Source of the DNA: Methylotenera_A sp046594915
GTDB taxonomy: Bacteria > Pseudomonadota > Gammaproteobacteria > Burkholderiales > Methylophilaceae
Direction: 5' to 3'
DNA: 64,000 bases
Assembly (NCBI GenBank): GCA_046594915.1
Contig: JBKJRC010000005.1
Span: 1 to 64,000, forward strand
Below are positions 42,893-50,959 of the stretch, in pieces. Position numbers and translations under genes: made by a program. Under the pieces are notes generated by a model that saw only the letters and a program-made list of their open reading frames with translations, was not told the origin of the DNA and made no database searches. The stretch's first letter is position 1, and every line of letters starts with the position of its first letter.

Positions 42893-43837
42893 ATGGCAAA
42901 CCCAGCAACAACTTCTGGCGGCATGGCAGACCGTGATGGCGTCATTTGGTATGACGGCAAAATGGTGAATTGGCGCGATGCCACCACCCACGTTTTAACC
43001 CACACACTGCATTACGGCATGGGCGTATTTGAAGGCGTGCGCGCATACAAAACTTCTCGCGGCACGGCGATTTTTCGTTTGAAAGAACACACAGACCGTT
43101 TGTTTAGAAGCGCGCATATTTTGCAAATGAAAATGCCATTTACTAAAGAAGAGATGATGGAAGCGCAAAAAGCCGCCGTGCGCGAAAATAATCTGGAATC
43201 GGCGTATATGCGACCAATGGCGTTTTACGGCGCTGAGGCGATGGGCATTTCTGCTAAAACACTTTCGACACACGTGATTGTGGCGGCTTGGAAATGGGGC
43301 GCGTATATGGGCCAAGAAGCACTGGATAACGGCATTCGCGTTAAAACCAGCTCATTTTCTCGGCACCATGTCAATATCACCATGTGTAAAGCCAAAGCCA
43401 ACGGCAATTATATGAATTCTATCTTAGCGCATCAAGAAGCGGCGCAAGACGGTTACGATGAAGCTTTGCTACTAGATGTTGATGGTTTTGTGGCTGAAGG
43501 CTCTGGCGAAAATATTTTTATCGTACGTAACGGTAAACTGTATACGCCCGATTTAACATCAGCGCTTGAAGGCATTACACGCGACACCATTGTGCAATTA
43601 GCAGGAGAAATTGGCTTACAGGTGATTGAAAAACGTATTACACGCGATGAAGTGTATTCGGCAGATGAAGCCTTTTTTACTGGCACGGCAGCAGAAGTAA
43701 CGCCGATTCGCGAGTTAGATCGGCGTAATATTGGCGCAGGCACCGCTGGCCCTGTCACCAAACAATTACAGAAGCTATTTTTTGATGTGGTAACCGGTAA
43801 ATCTGCTAAACATGCCGATTGGTTAACGTTAGTTTAG
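42893..43837 (+). CDS. ilvE: Branched-chain amino acid aminotransferase
   Basis: The 314-residue PLP fold-type IV enzyme has THTLHYGMGVFEGVRAYKT near its start, the segment KAKANGNYMNS containing the PLP Lys region, and DGFVAEGSGENIFIV. It carries out the last step of Leu, Ile and Val synthesis. AAGGAAAAG precedes the ATG. It is followed 18 bases later by the zinc-finger gene, a standard betaproteobacterial pair. Confidence 0.95.
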   Translation: MANPATTSGGMADRDGVIWYDGKMVNWRDATTHVLTHTLHYGMGVFEGVRAYKTSRGTAIFRLKEHTDRLFRSAHILQMKMPFTKEEMMEAQKAAVRENNLESAYMRPMAFYGAEAMGISAKTLSTHVIVAAWKWGAYMGQEALDNGIRVKTSSFSRHHVNITMCKAKANGNYMNSILAHQEAAQDGYDEALLLDVDGFVAEGSGENIFIVRNGKLYTPDLTSALEGITRDTIVQLAGEIGLQVIEKRITRDEVYSADEAFFTGTAAEVTPIRELDRRNIGAGTAGPVTKQLQKLFFDVVTGKSAKHADWLTLV

Positions 43838-43855
43838 ACAGAAGAAAGCTGTTAA

Positions 43856-44059
43856 ATGTCTGTTAAAAAAGAATTTGAGAGCCGTGAAATTGAAGTATCG
43901 GCAAAAGACCTGCCTTTGCACTGCCCTACCAAAGAGGTGGCGCTTTGGGCAAGTCACCCACGTGTATTTTTAGATATTGTGGCAACTGGGCACGTGGCAT
44001 GCCCTTATTGTGGAACTAGATACAAACTAAAAGCCGGGGAACATGTAAACCACCATTAA
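43856..44059 (+). CDS. Small CHCC zinc-finger protein
   Basis: The 67-residue protein has a Cys (HCPTKEVALW), a His (in ASHPRVF) and CPYCGTRY, the zf-CHCC pattern also seen in mitochondrial NDUFS6. It should bind one zinc ion. The biochemical role is not established. The gene routinely follows ilvE in related bacteria. Confidence 0.9.
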   Translation: MSVKKEFESREIEVSAKDLPLHCPTKEVALWASHPRVFLDIVATGHVACPYCGTRYKLKAGEHVNHH

Positions 44060-44115
44060 CCTACTGATGTTTACAGGCAGCTTGCTGTCAAAAATCTCTA
44101 AGAACAGCCCCAAAC

Positions 44116-44268
44116 TTAATGATGACCATCGTCATGCTGGTCATTTTTTTGCTGTCCATGATTTTCGTGGTGATCACGGTCTCTATGGTATCCTTCATCA
44201 TAGCCTCTTGCATAACAGCCACTCAAACTAATTGTTATTAAACTTAATACTAATAATAGTGTTTTCAT
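44116..44268 (-). CDS. Small histidine-rich lipoprotein (50 residues)
   Basis: This small ORF has AAGGA six bases before its ATG and a type II signal peptide with lipobox LSGC (Cys18). The mature 33 residues contain seven His plus many Asp, Gln and Gly, with HH at 33-34 and again at 49-50. Such a tail could bind Zn, Ni or Cu at the envelope. I know no named family. It lies downstream of the entericidin gene on the same strand, with a hairpin in between. Confidence 0.75.
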   Translation of the reverse strand: MKTLLLVLSLITISLSGCYARGYDEGYHRDRDHHENHGQQKNDQHDDGHH

Positions 44269-44415
44269 AACCCATCCTTTACCTTAAGCACCAGAGCCAC
44301 TTCTTGTAGTGGTGCAATTACAAAAGCACATTTCTAAGCGTTGCGTAAAATTAAACAGGCGATGTCATACGACAAATTTAAGTTTATTTCAATGCATCTT
44401 AAAGCTTAATAAACT

Positions 44416-44446
44416 GCTGGTTAGGTAAATAAATTACCTAACCAGC
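44416..44446 (-). terminator. Palindromic hairpin after the entericidin gene
   Basis: A perfect 13-base stem (GCTGGTTAGGTAA with TTACCTAACCAGC) and a 5-base loop lie 8 bases beyond the entericidin stop codon. The following T run is weak, so termination may be partial, or the structure may stabilise the mRNA. Confidence 0.7.
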
Positions 44447-44453
44447 AATTACT

Positions 44454-44606
44454 TTACTTGTGCTCGTTAGCTTCATCTTTAATTTTTTCGCCGCCTCTTT
44501 CAATATCTTTGCCTGCGCCTGCAACCGTATTACAGCCAGAAATAACCGCTGTCGTGCTAGCCAGAAACATGATGACAAATAATGAAGTTAATGTTTTTTT
44601 AATCAT
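44454..44606 (-). CDS. Entericidin-family lipoprotein
   Basis: The 50-residue peptide has a signal segment, lipobox ISGC (Cys25) and the entericidin motif NTVAGAGKDIERGGEKI. Entericidin A/B of enteric bacteria are small outer-envelope lipoproteins proposed as an antidote/toxin pair in programmed lysis. Only one member is present here. Single copies are common in proteobacteria, so a toxin role should not be assumed. Confidence 0.88.
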   Translation of the reverse strand: MIKKTLTSLFVIMFLASTTAVISGCNTVAGAGKDIERGGEKIKDEANEHK

Positions 44607-44740
44607 TGTAAAACCCCCGAAAATAATAGTGAATCAATAAAAAATAGAAGTTAATAGTAAACAACTATTGGCACTTCTCATGAGCATTTTGTACTCACCA
44701 GAAAATATACTCTGTGCGATAACGTACATAGAATTTTAAA

Positions 44741-44762
44741 GCGAATATTTTTTGAAATTCGC
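44741..44762 (-). terminator. Possible weak terminator after murI
   Basis: GCGAAT (44741-44746) and ATTCGC (44757-44762) pair as a short stem just past the murI stop codon, followed on the minus strand by TTTAAAATT. The stem is short and the call is weak. Confidence 0.4.
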
Positions 44763-44764
44763 GG

Positions 44765-45595
44765 CTATAAAAAATTCACTTGTGCACTTTTCCCCCACAG
44801 TCGGTTAATAATCTGTGTTGGATTAGCGACTTCGCTATTGGTCCAAAAAATGATCTCTGAAAATGGGTTAACTTGTTTCGCTTCTGCTAACAAATCAAGT
44901 GCAAATAACCGTTTTTGCAAGTGTTTCGCGACCGCAGCGCCCGTGTCAATAATCGCAACTTGTGTATCAACTACATGCTCAATCAGCGGGCGTACAAACG
45001 GATAATGTGTGCAGCCTAGAACAATGGTATCTGCGCCTTCATCCAGCAATGGCTGGCAATATTGTTGAATCAGTTTTAATGTGCTTTTATTCGTTAACTC
45101 GCCGCGCTCTATGCATTCCACCAAACCAACACAAGCTTGCGTTACTACCTTCACATTGCGGCCATAACTTTCCAGCAAGGCGGCAAACTGCGCACTTTTT
45201 AGGGTTCCCACCGTTGCCAGTACGCCGATAATACCGTTTTTACTGGCTTCAGCCGCGGGTTTTACGGCGGGTTCCATGCCGATGATTGGGAGCGCATATT
45301 TTGCACGCATTGCATCAATCGCCGCTGCAGTCGCTGTGTTGCAGGCTACCACCAAAGCTTTGACATTTTTAGCAATTAAGAAGTCAGCAATCTCAACACA
45401 ACGCGCGGTAATTTCTGCAGGCGTTTTGCTGCCATAAGGCGCGTATTTGCTATCGGCCACATACAGCAAATCTTCATGCGGCAACAAGCTATGAATGTGC
45501 TTAAGCACGCTAATGCCGCCAACACCAGAATCAAACACGCCAATTGGCCGATTGCGACTTAAAATTGACTGCTGATTCAATGAAAGTGAAGTCAT
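44765..45595 (-). CDS. murI: Glutamate racemase
   Basis: The 276-residue enzyme has IGVFDSGVGGISVL near its start and the two catalytic Cys in VACNTATA and LGCTHYPF. It makes D-glutamate for peptidoglycan. The N-terminus is about 15 residues longer than in short family members. It is divergent from the PduO-type gene. Confidence 0.95.
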   Translation of the reverse strand: MTSLSLNQQSILSRNRPIGVFDSGVGGISVLKHIHSLLPHEDLLYVADSKYAPYGSKTPAEITARCVEIADFLIAKNVKALVVACNTATAAAIDAMRAKYALPIIGMEPAVKPAAEASKNGIIGVLATVGTLKSAQFAALLESYGRNVKVVTQACVGLVECIERGELTNKSTLKLIQQYCQPLLDEGADTIVLGCTHYPFVRPLIEHVVDTQVAIIDTGAAVAKHLQKRLFALDLLAEAKQVNPFSEIIFWTNSEVANPTQIINRLWGKSAQVNFL

Positions 45596-45644
45596 CGAAA
45601 TACGATTGGATGATTTATAATACTAGGATTATATAGGATATTAA

Positions 45645-46196
45645 ATGGCAAACAGGTTGAGTAAAATTTATACCCGCACGGGTGACGCTGGCACCACAGG
45701 CTTGGGCGATGGCACGCGCGTGGCCAAAGACAGCTTGCGCGTGGTGGCAATGGGCGATATAGACGAGTTAAATTCGGTGCTTGGATTGCTGTTAACTGAA
45801 CCTGTATCTGCCAAAATTCGCGATTGCTTAACCCGCGTGCAGCATGATTTATTTGATATGGGCGGCGAGATTTGCATGCCTGGCTACGCGCTGATTAAAG
45901 CGGAACGTGTCACCGCTTTAGAGTCTATTTTGGACGAATGGAACGACACACTTAATCCATTAAAAGAGTTCATTTTGCCAGGCGGTAGCCGCGCGGCGGC
46001 GTATTGTCATTTAGCCAGAACCGTTTGCAGACGTGCCGAGCGGCAGATGCATACTTTAAACACACAGGAAAAAATAACAGATATTTCTTTGCAATACATC
46101 AATCGACTTTCGGATTTATTATTTGTGCTATGCCGCATATTGAACAAAGAAGCAGGCGTACCAGACGTACTGTGGCAAAATGAGTTTAAGAAATAA
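45645..46196 (+). CDS. PduO-type ATP:cob(I)alamin adenosyltransferase
   Basis: The 183-residue protein has the ATP-binding start YTRTGDAGTTGLGDG and the helical bundle motif SRAAAYCHLARTVCRRAER. It converts cob(I)alamin to adenosylcobalamin, used for cobamide uptake, repair or B12-dependent enzymes. No B12 synthesis genes are adjacent. Confidence 0.94.
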   Translation: MANRLSKIYTRTGDAGTTGLGDGTRVAKDSLRVVAMGDIDELNSVLGLLLTEPVSAKIRDCLTRVQHDLFDMGGEICMPGYALIKAERVTALESILDEWNDTLNPLKEFILPGGSRAAAYCHLARTVCRRAERQMHTLNTQEKITDISLQYINRLSDLLFVLCRILNKEAGVPDVLWQNEFKK

Positions 46197-46260
46197 ATTA
46201 AAGTGAATAATTCAAAATAAGTAAACCAACCTGATTAAACCAAAAAATGATTAAGCCAAA

Positions 46261-47640
46261 ATGATCAAAAAGTTCTTGCAAAAAGTTTTTAGCAAAAAAA
46301 CTAAGGCTGTATTAGCCATTAACCAAGCTGACAGCATGGACACCAGCATGGCTAAGAAGATTACAGCCAGGGCACATAAAATTGATAAAAGCTTAATCAG
46401 CCAGGCAGCACTAAAAACTTGTGATGGCTTGCAAAAAGCAGGATTTGAAGCGTTTATTGTCGGCGGTGCAGTACGTGATTTGTTATTAAATTACAAGCCA
46501 AAAGATTTTGATATCGCCACCAATGCCACGCCAGAAGAAGTCAATCGCGTATTTCGTCGTTCGCGAATTATCGGCCGCCGTTTTCGTCTAGTGCATGTGC
46601 TATGGGGACAAGAAACGATTGAAGTATCCACTTTCCGCGGTCATCATCTGGCGGATGGCGACGCTAAAACAAATGATAGCGGCCGCATTATTCGCGATAA
46701 TATTTTCGGCAGCCTAGAACACGATGCGGCGCGGCGCGACTTTACCGCCAACGCCTTGTATTACAATCCTGCCAATGAAGAAGTGCTGGATTTTCATAAC
46801 GGTGTGGCCGATGTAAAAGCTAATCTATTACGCATTATCGGCGACCCGCTCACGCGTTATCAAGAAGACCCTGTGCGTATGCTACGCGCGGTGCGATTAT
46901 CGGCAAAATTGGGCTTGAAAATTGATGCGGCAACACAAGCGCCTATCGCCAAAAATGCCGATTTATTGCAAGACGTGCCACCAAGCCGCTTATTCGATGA
47001 AATGCTCAAGCTATTTTTGTCGGGTCACGCAATTGAAAGCGTGAATGCTCTACGCGCGCAACATTTGCATCATGGTTTGCTGCCCATGCTGGATGTGGTG
47101 CTGGAACAACCGCTCGGTGAAAAATTCGTCATGCTGGCGCTTAAAAATACCGATGATCGCATCTTGGCAGGAAAATCTGCTAATCCAAGTTTTTTATTCG
47201 CCTGTTTACTGTGGCACGAGGTGTTAACTGCTTGGCAGGCGTATGAGGATAAAGGTGAAAGTTTTATCCCTGCCTTGCATATGGCGATGAACGAGGTAAT
47301 TGCCACACAAGCCGAAAAATTGGCGATTCATAACCGCTTTACTGCCACCATGAAAGAGATTTGGAGCTTGCAGCCGCGCTTTGAGCAGCGTGCAGGCAAA
47401 CGGCCTTTTGGCATTTTAGAACATCCACGTTATCGCGCTGGGTATGATTTTTTGCTGTTACGTTGCGACTCTGGCGAAATTGACGCTGAACTGGGCACTT
47501 GGTGGACGGCGTTTGCAGATGCCAAAGCAGAGGAGCGCACCAATATGTTGTTGCCAGATAACACACCCAAAAAACGCCGTAAACGCAGCCGCAAAAAGTC
47601 TAATGCAGCGGATAAAACCACGTTGGAATCGATTGATTGA
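46261..47640 (+). CDS. pcnB: Poly(A) polymerase I
   Basis: The 459-residue nucleotidyltransferase has FIVGGAVRDLLL and the catalytic KDFDIATNATPEEV, RRFRLVHV, then an RNA-binding helical region. The C-terminus is a basic tail (KKRRKRSRKK). PcnB polyadenylates RNAs and promotes their decay. Its TGA stop overlaps the folK ATG by one base, a usual pairing. Confidence 0.94.
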   Translation: MIKKFLQKVFSKKTKAVLAINQADSMDTSMAKKITARAHKIDKSLISQAALKTCDGLQKAGFEAFIVGGAVRDLLLNYKPKDFDIATNATPEEVNRVFRRSRIIGRRFRLVHVLWGQETIEVSTFRGHHLADGDAKTNDSGRIIRDNIFGSLEHDAARRDFTANALYYNPANEEVLDFHNGVADVKANLLRIIGDPLTRYQEDPVRMLRAVRLSAKLGLKIDAATQAPIAKNADLLQDVPPSRLFDEMLKLFLSGHAIESVNALRAQHLHHGLLPMLDVVLEQPLGEKFVMLALKNTDDRILAGKSANPSFLFACLLWHEVLTAWQAYEDKGESFIPALHMAMNEVIATQAEKLAIHNRFTATMKEIWSLQPRFEQRAGKRPFGILEHPRYRAGYDFLLLRCDSGEIDAELGTWWTAFADAKAEERTNMLLPDNTPKKRRKRSRKKSNAADKTTLESID

Positions 47641-48161
47641 TGCAAGCTGTATATTCGCACACGGCTTACATTGCATTGGGCAGCAATCTGCAAGAGCCTG
47701 TTTTACAAGTTAAAAATGCGTTTGATTGCCTGAACCAATTACCAAAAACTTGTTTGGTTAAGGCATCTAGCTTATATTTAACCGAACCTTTGGGCTATGA
47801 CGCAGAGCAACTAAAATCGGTACCCGATTTTATTAATGCAGTGGCGCAAATCAGCACCGATTTAAACCCAATTGAGCTGCTGCAAGCGCTTTTAGCAATT
47901 GAAAATGCAGTGGGCCGCGAACGGCCATTTGCCAACGCACCGCGCGTGCTAGATTGTGATTTACTGCTGTATGACGATATAACCATGCACACCAAACAAC
48001 TAACCTTGCCGCATCCACGCATGCATCTACGCAGTTTTGTGCTGTTGCCTTTGGCCGAAATCGCACCCGAATTATCGTTGCCGAATTTGACCTTGCCCGA
48101 AGGCGGCAATATTATAAAATTAGTGCAGACCTATTTAAATCAAGGCATTAAAAAGCTGTAA
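47640..48161 (+). CDS. folK: 6-hydroxymethyl-7,8-dihydropterin pyrophosphokinase
   Basis: The 173-residue enzyme has YIALGSNLQEP, the substrate loop near GRERPFANAPRVLDCDLLLYDD, and LPHPRMHLRSFVLLPLAEIAP. It carries out pyrophosphorylation of the pterin in folate synthesis; folate feeds one-carbon metabolism. It starts within the pcnB stop. Confidence 0.95.
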   Translation: MQAVYSHTAYIALGSNLQEPVLQVKNAFDCLNQLPKTCLVKASSLYLTEPLGYDAEQLKSVPDFINAVAQISTDLNPIELLQALLAIENAVGRERPFANAPRVLDCDLLLYDDITMHTKQLTLPHPRMHLRSFVLLPLAEIAPELSLPNLTLPEGGNIIKLVQTYLNQGIKKL

Positions 48162-48271
48162 AACTCCTATTTTTTAAATGAAACAAGGCGCGCTCCAAAA
48201 AATTGGACGACGCATATGAGTGAACTGTTAGGAGAATTTTTTGAAGCAGCAACGCAGTATAATGACGAAAT

Positions 48272-48931
48272 ATGAGTTTTAACATGACTATCTTTAATAA
48301 ATTCCCCTATATTGTGATTGAAGGCCCAATTGGTAGCGGCAAAACCACGCTGGCAAGATTGTTGGCCGATAAATTTTCCGTGCAATTATTAAGCGAAAAA
48401 GCGGAAGCCAATCCATTTTTGCCGCGTTTTTATCAAGATGCGCAACGTTACGCATTGCCAACGCAGTTGTTTTTTTTATTTCAACGTTCACGCCAGATTG
48501 CGGATATGACGCAGCGCGATTTATTTTCTGCACCTACTGTGGCTGACTTTTTTCTGGAAAAAGATCCGCTATTTGCGCGCCTAAATTTGGATGATGAGGA
48601 ATATGCGTTGTACCACCAAATTTACACGCACCTGCAATTAAAATCGCCTAAACCCGATTTAGTGATTTATTTGCAAACACCAACTGAAGAGCTTGCCGAA
48701 CGGATTGAAGAACGCAATATCAGTTATGAACAGGAAATTCCGTTGGAATATATTGAGCGTTTAGCTGATGCTTACAGCGAGTTTTTTCATAGTTATGACG
48801 CCTCGCCTTTGTTGATTGTGAATAACGAAAAATTGAATATCATTAAAGATGAAAGTGCGCTTAATTTGCTAGTGGAGAGAGTGATGCAGATTAAGAGCAG
48901 TCGCGAATATTTCAATCCAAATTTCGATTAA
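48272..48931 (+). CDS. Deoxynucleoside kinase (dNK/dGK family)
   Basis: The 219-residue P-loop kinase has IEGPIGSGKTTLARLL at the N-terminus, SDFFLEKDPLF-like DRY region replaced by ADFFLEKDPLFARL, and the LID segment ERIEERNISYEQEI. It phosphorylates deoxynucleosides for salvage; whether dA or dG is preferred cannot be told. In related bacteria the gene often sits between folK and panB, as here except for the inserted exported-protein gene. Confidence 0.88.
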   Translation: MSFNMTIFNKFPYIVIEGPIGSGKTTLARLLADKFSVQLLSEKAEANPFLPRFYQDAQRYALPTQLFFLFQRSRQIADMTQRDLFSAPTVADFFLEKDPLFARLNLDDEEYALYHQIYTHLQLKSPKPDLVIYLQTPTEELAERIEERNISYEQEIPLEYIERLADAYSEFFHSYDASPLLIVNNEKLNIIKDESALNLLVERVMQIKSSREYFNPNFD

Positions 48932-49076
48932 GTCGTCGCAATTCATTTAGCCCAAGTAAGCCATTCACTAAAAATCAAGCGCTAAAAATATAGACCCAAA
49001 CGGGCTATTGTTATCATTAAGTTATTAATACATTATCCGTTATAAGATATTTGCATAAGATTAACGGAAATTACAA

Positions 49077-49682
49077 GTGAAAAATTTATTCATCAGTGCG
49101 GTTTTGTTGGTAGCGAGCAGTTTAGCGCACGCTAACTTGGTACAAAACGGCTCATTTGAAGACACCATTCAAGCTAATGGCACTTGGAGTGTTTATACTA
49201 GTATTAATGGCTGGTCGACAGTAAGCGGTCCTGGTATTGAACTACGCAATAATGTTGCAGGTACGGCATCGAACGGCGTTAATTTTGTCGAGCTAGATTC
49301 TCATAATGGCGAAGACACCAATAGCGCAATGCGACAGCTCATTACTACTTCTGCAGGTTCTCTGTATGAACTTTTATTTGATTATTCACCGCGCATTCAC
49401 CAGCCATCAAACACAAATGGTATATCCGTTTTTTGGAACAGCAACTTGCTTGCAGATGTGACTGCAACTGGCGGTAGCTCAAACCTTTGGGTAGCGCAGC
49501 GCTTTTTTGTAACGGGCACTGGCGGCAATGATGAACTTAAATTTATGGCCACAGGTAAAGATGATAGTTTTGGCGGCAATATTGATTACGTACGATTAAA
49601 TGCAGTGCCAGTGCCTGCGGCCGCCTGGTTGTTCGGTTCTGCACTCGGTTTATTTGGTTTCGCCCGCCGCAGCTCAGTTTAA
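49077..49682 (+). CDS. Exported protein with VPxxA/PEP-CTERM-type sorting tail
   Basis: The 201-residue protein starts with GTG and a signal peptide (about 1-19, ending AHA). The body resembles a DUF642-like carbohydrate-binding beta domain (LVQNGSFED, then GWSTVSGPGIEL). The tail VPVPAAAWLFGSALGLFGF followed by ARR is a VPxxA-type variant of the PEP-CTERM signal: motif, membrane helix, basic end. Such tails are handled by exosortase (EpsH/XrtA-type) systems tied to exopolysaccharide. No exosortase gene is in the window. A strong terminator follows. It looks like an independent unit placed between the kinase and panB. Confidence 0.85.
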   Translation: MKNLFISAVLLVASSLAHANLVQNGSFEDTIQANGTWSVYTSINGWSTVSGPGIELRNNVAGTASNGVNFVELDSHNGEDTNSAMRQLITTSAGSLYELLFDYSPRIHQPSNTNGISVFWNSNLLADVTATGGSSNLWVAQRFFVTGTGGNDELKFMATGKDDSFGGNIDYVRLNAVPVPAAAWLFGSALGLFGFARRSSV

Positions 49683-49705
49683 ACCTACTTCGCTTTATTT
49701 ATTTT

Positions 49706-49732
49706 AATGGCACTTTTAGTGCCATTTTTTTG
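49706..49732 (+). terminator. Intrinsic terminator of the VPxxA-CTERM gene
   Basis: AATGGCACT and AGTGCCATT pair in a 9-base stem with a 3-base loop, followed by a run of T on the plus strand. Confidence 0.9.
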
Positions 49733-49819
49733 GCTATTTTTGAGTGTTAACTCTGTTTTCAATCAGGGTACCTTAGCATTGCCAGCACCACACAAACAAA
49801 TTCATTGTAAAATATTACT

Positions 49820-50662
49820 ATGTTGCTATCTCAATTAAATCAAAAAATCCAATCTGGGGAAAAAATCGCCATGCTCACTTGTTACGACGCCACATTTGCC
49901 AAGCTGATGGAAGAAGCAAAGGTCGACATTTTACTGGTTGGTGACTCGCTGGGCATGGTGTTGCACGGTGCGGAAAACACGCTTAATGTCAGCATGCATC
50001 ATATGACTTATCACACCAAAAGCGTTTCGGCGGGCGCGCCCAACACATTTATTATTGCCGATATGCCGCTTGGCAGCTATGAACACGATGCAGAAGCGGC
50101 TTATAAAAACGCAGAATGGTTAATCAAATCTGGCGCGCACATGGTCAAATTTGAAGGCGGTGGCGAAAAAGTAAGCACCGCTAAATATCTGGTCGAGCGC
50201 GGCATTCCAGTTTGTGCGCATTTGGGCTTTACCCCGCAATCGGTTAATCAGCTTGGTGGCTATAAAATTCAAGGCAAAACAACCGAAAGTGCCGCCAAAA
50301 TCATGCAAGATGCAGCGGCCATGGCCGAAGCTGGCGTTAGCTTTATTGTTTTAGAAATGGTGCCAGCCAGCTTAGCTAAAAACATTACCGAAAGCATTAA
50401 AGTACCTACGATTGGCATTGGTGCTGGCGTAGATTGCAGCGGGCAGGTATTGGTTTTACAAGATCTATTGGGCATTTATACTGGCCCGGCCAGCAAAAAT
50501 TTAAGTGATTTTAAATCGCCGCGTTTTGTGCGTAATTTTTTAAAAGGCAACTCTTCAGAAAATAGTGCTGAATCTGGCGCAAATAGCATTCAGCAAGCTG
50601 TTCGTGATTATGTGTTAGCGGTTAAAAATCAAACGTTTCCTGCACCAGAGCATAGCTACTGA
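49820..50662 (+). CDS. panB: 3-methyl-2-oxobutanoate hydroxymethyltransferase
   Basis: The 280-residue enzyme has MLTCYDATFAKLMEE, LVGDSLGMVLHG, and the IGAG segment IGIGAGVDCSGQVLVLQDLLG. It uses methylene-tetrahydrofolate to make ketopantoate, the first step of pantothenate synthesis. panC and panD lie further on, separated from panB by a TonB-dependent receptor gene. Confidence 0.96.
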   Translation: MLLSQLNQKIQSGEKIAMLTCYDATFAKLMEEAKVDILLVGDSLGMVLHGAENTLNVSMHHMTYHTKSVSAGAPNTFIIADMPLGSYEHDAEAAYKNAEWLIKSGAHMVKFEGGGEKVSTAKYLVERGIPVCAHLGFTPQSVNQLGGYKIQGKTTESAAKIMQDAAAMAEAGVSFIVLEMVPASLAKNITESIKVPTIGIGAGVDCSGQVLVLQDLLGIYTGPASKNLSDFKSPRFVRNFLKGNSSENSAESGANSIQQAVRDYVLAVKNQTFPAPEHSY

Positions 50663-50959
50663 TTAAATCTTGCATCAGTTAAATCTTGTATTGTGAATGG
50701 CAAAATCCTACTTAATTCGCATTGACTATTAACAATATTCAGCTCGCCTGATTGACTTCGAATAAACCGCATCAACATCACAACCCATTGGTTTCATGCA
50801 ACCACTTAACGGTTTAAATCAGCCAGCTTCTAAAATGTATCATTAAAATTTTCTTAAAAATATTAATATATATCAATTACTTATATTTAACTTTTTGCGT
50901 GGCATGCATATTGCCTTTACAACTAGTTCAATTAGTAATTATATACAGGGAGTATTTGC

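Noticed and set aside
48216..48275. 19-codon ORF before the deoxynucleoside kinase
   Set aside because: It has no ribosome binding site, overlaps the kinase start and shows no recognisable feature.
50916..50944. TTTACA-17-TTATAT as a promoter for the TonB-dependent receptor
   Set aside because: The transcript would start inside or after the ribosome binding site before 50960, leaving no usable leader.
50800..50959. Fur box before the FecA-like gene
   Set aside because: AT-rich words are present, but no 19-base palindrome close to the Fur consensus can be seen.
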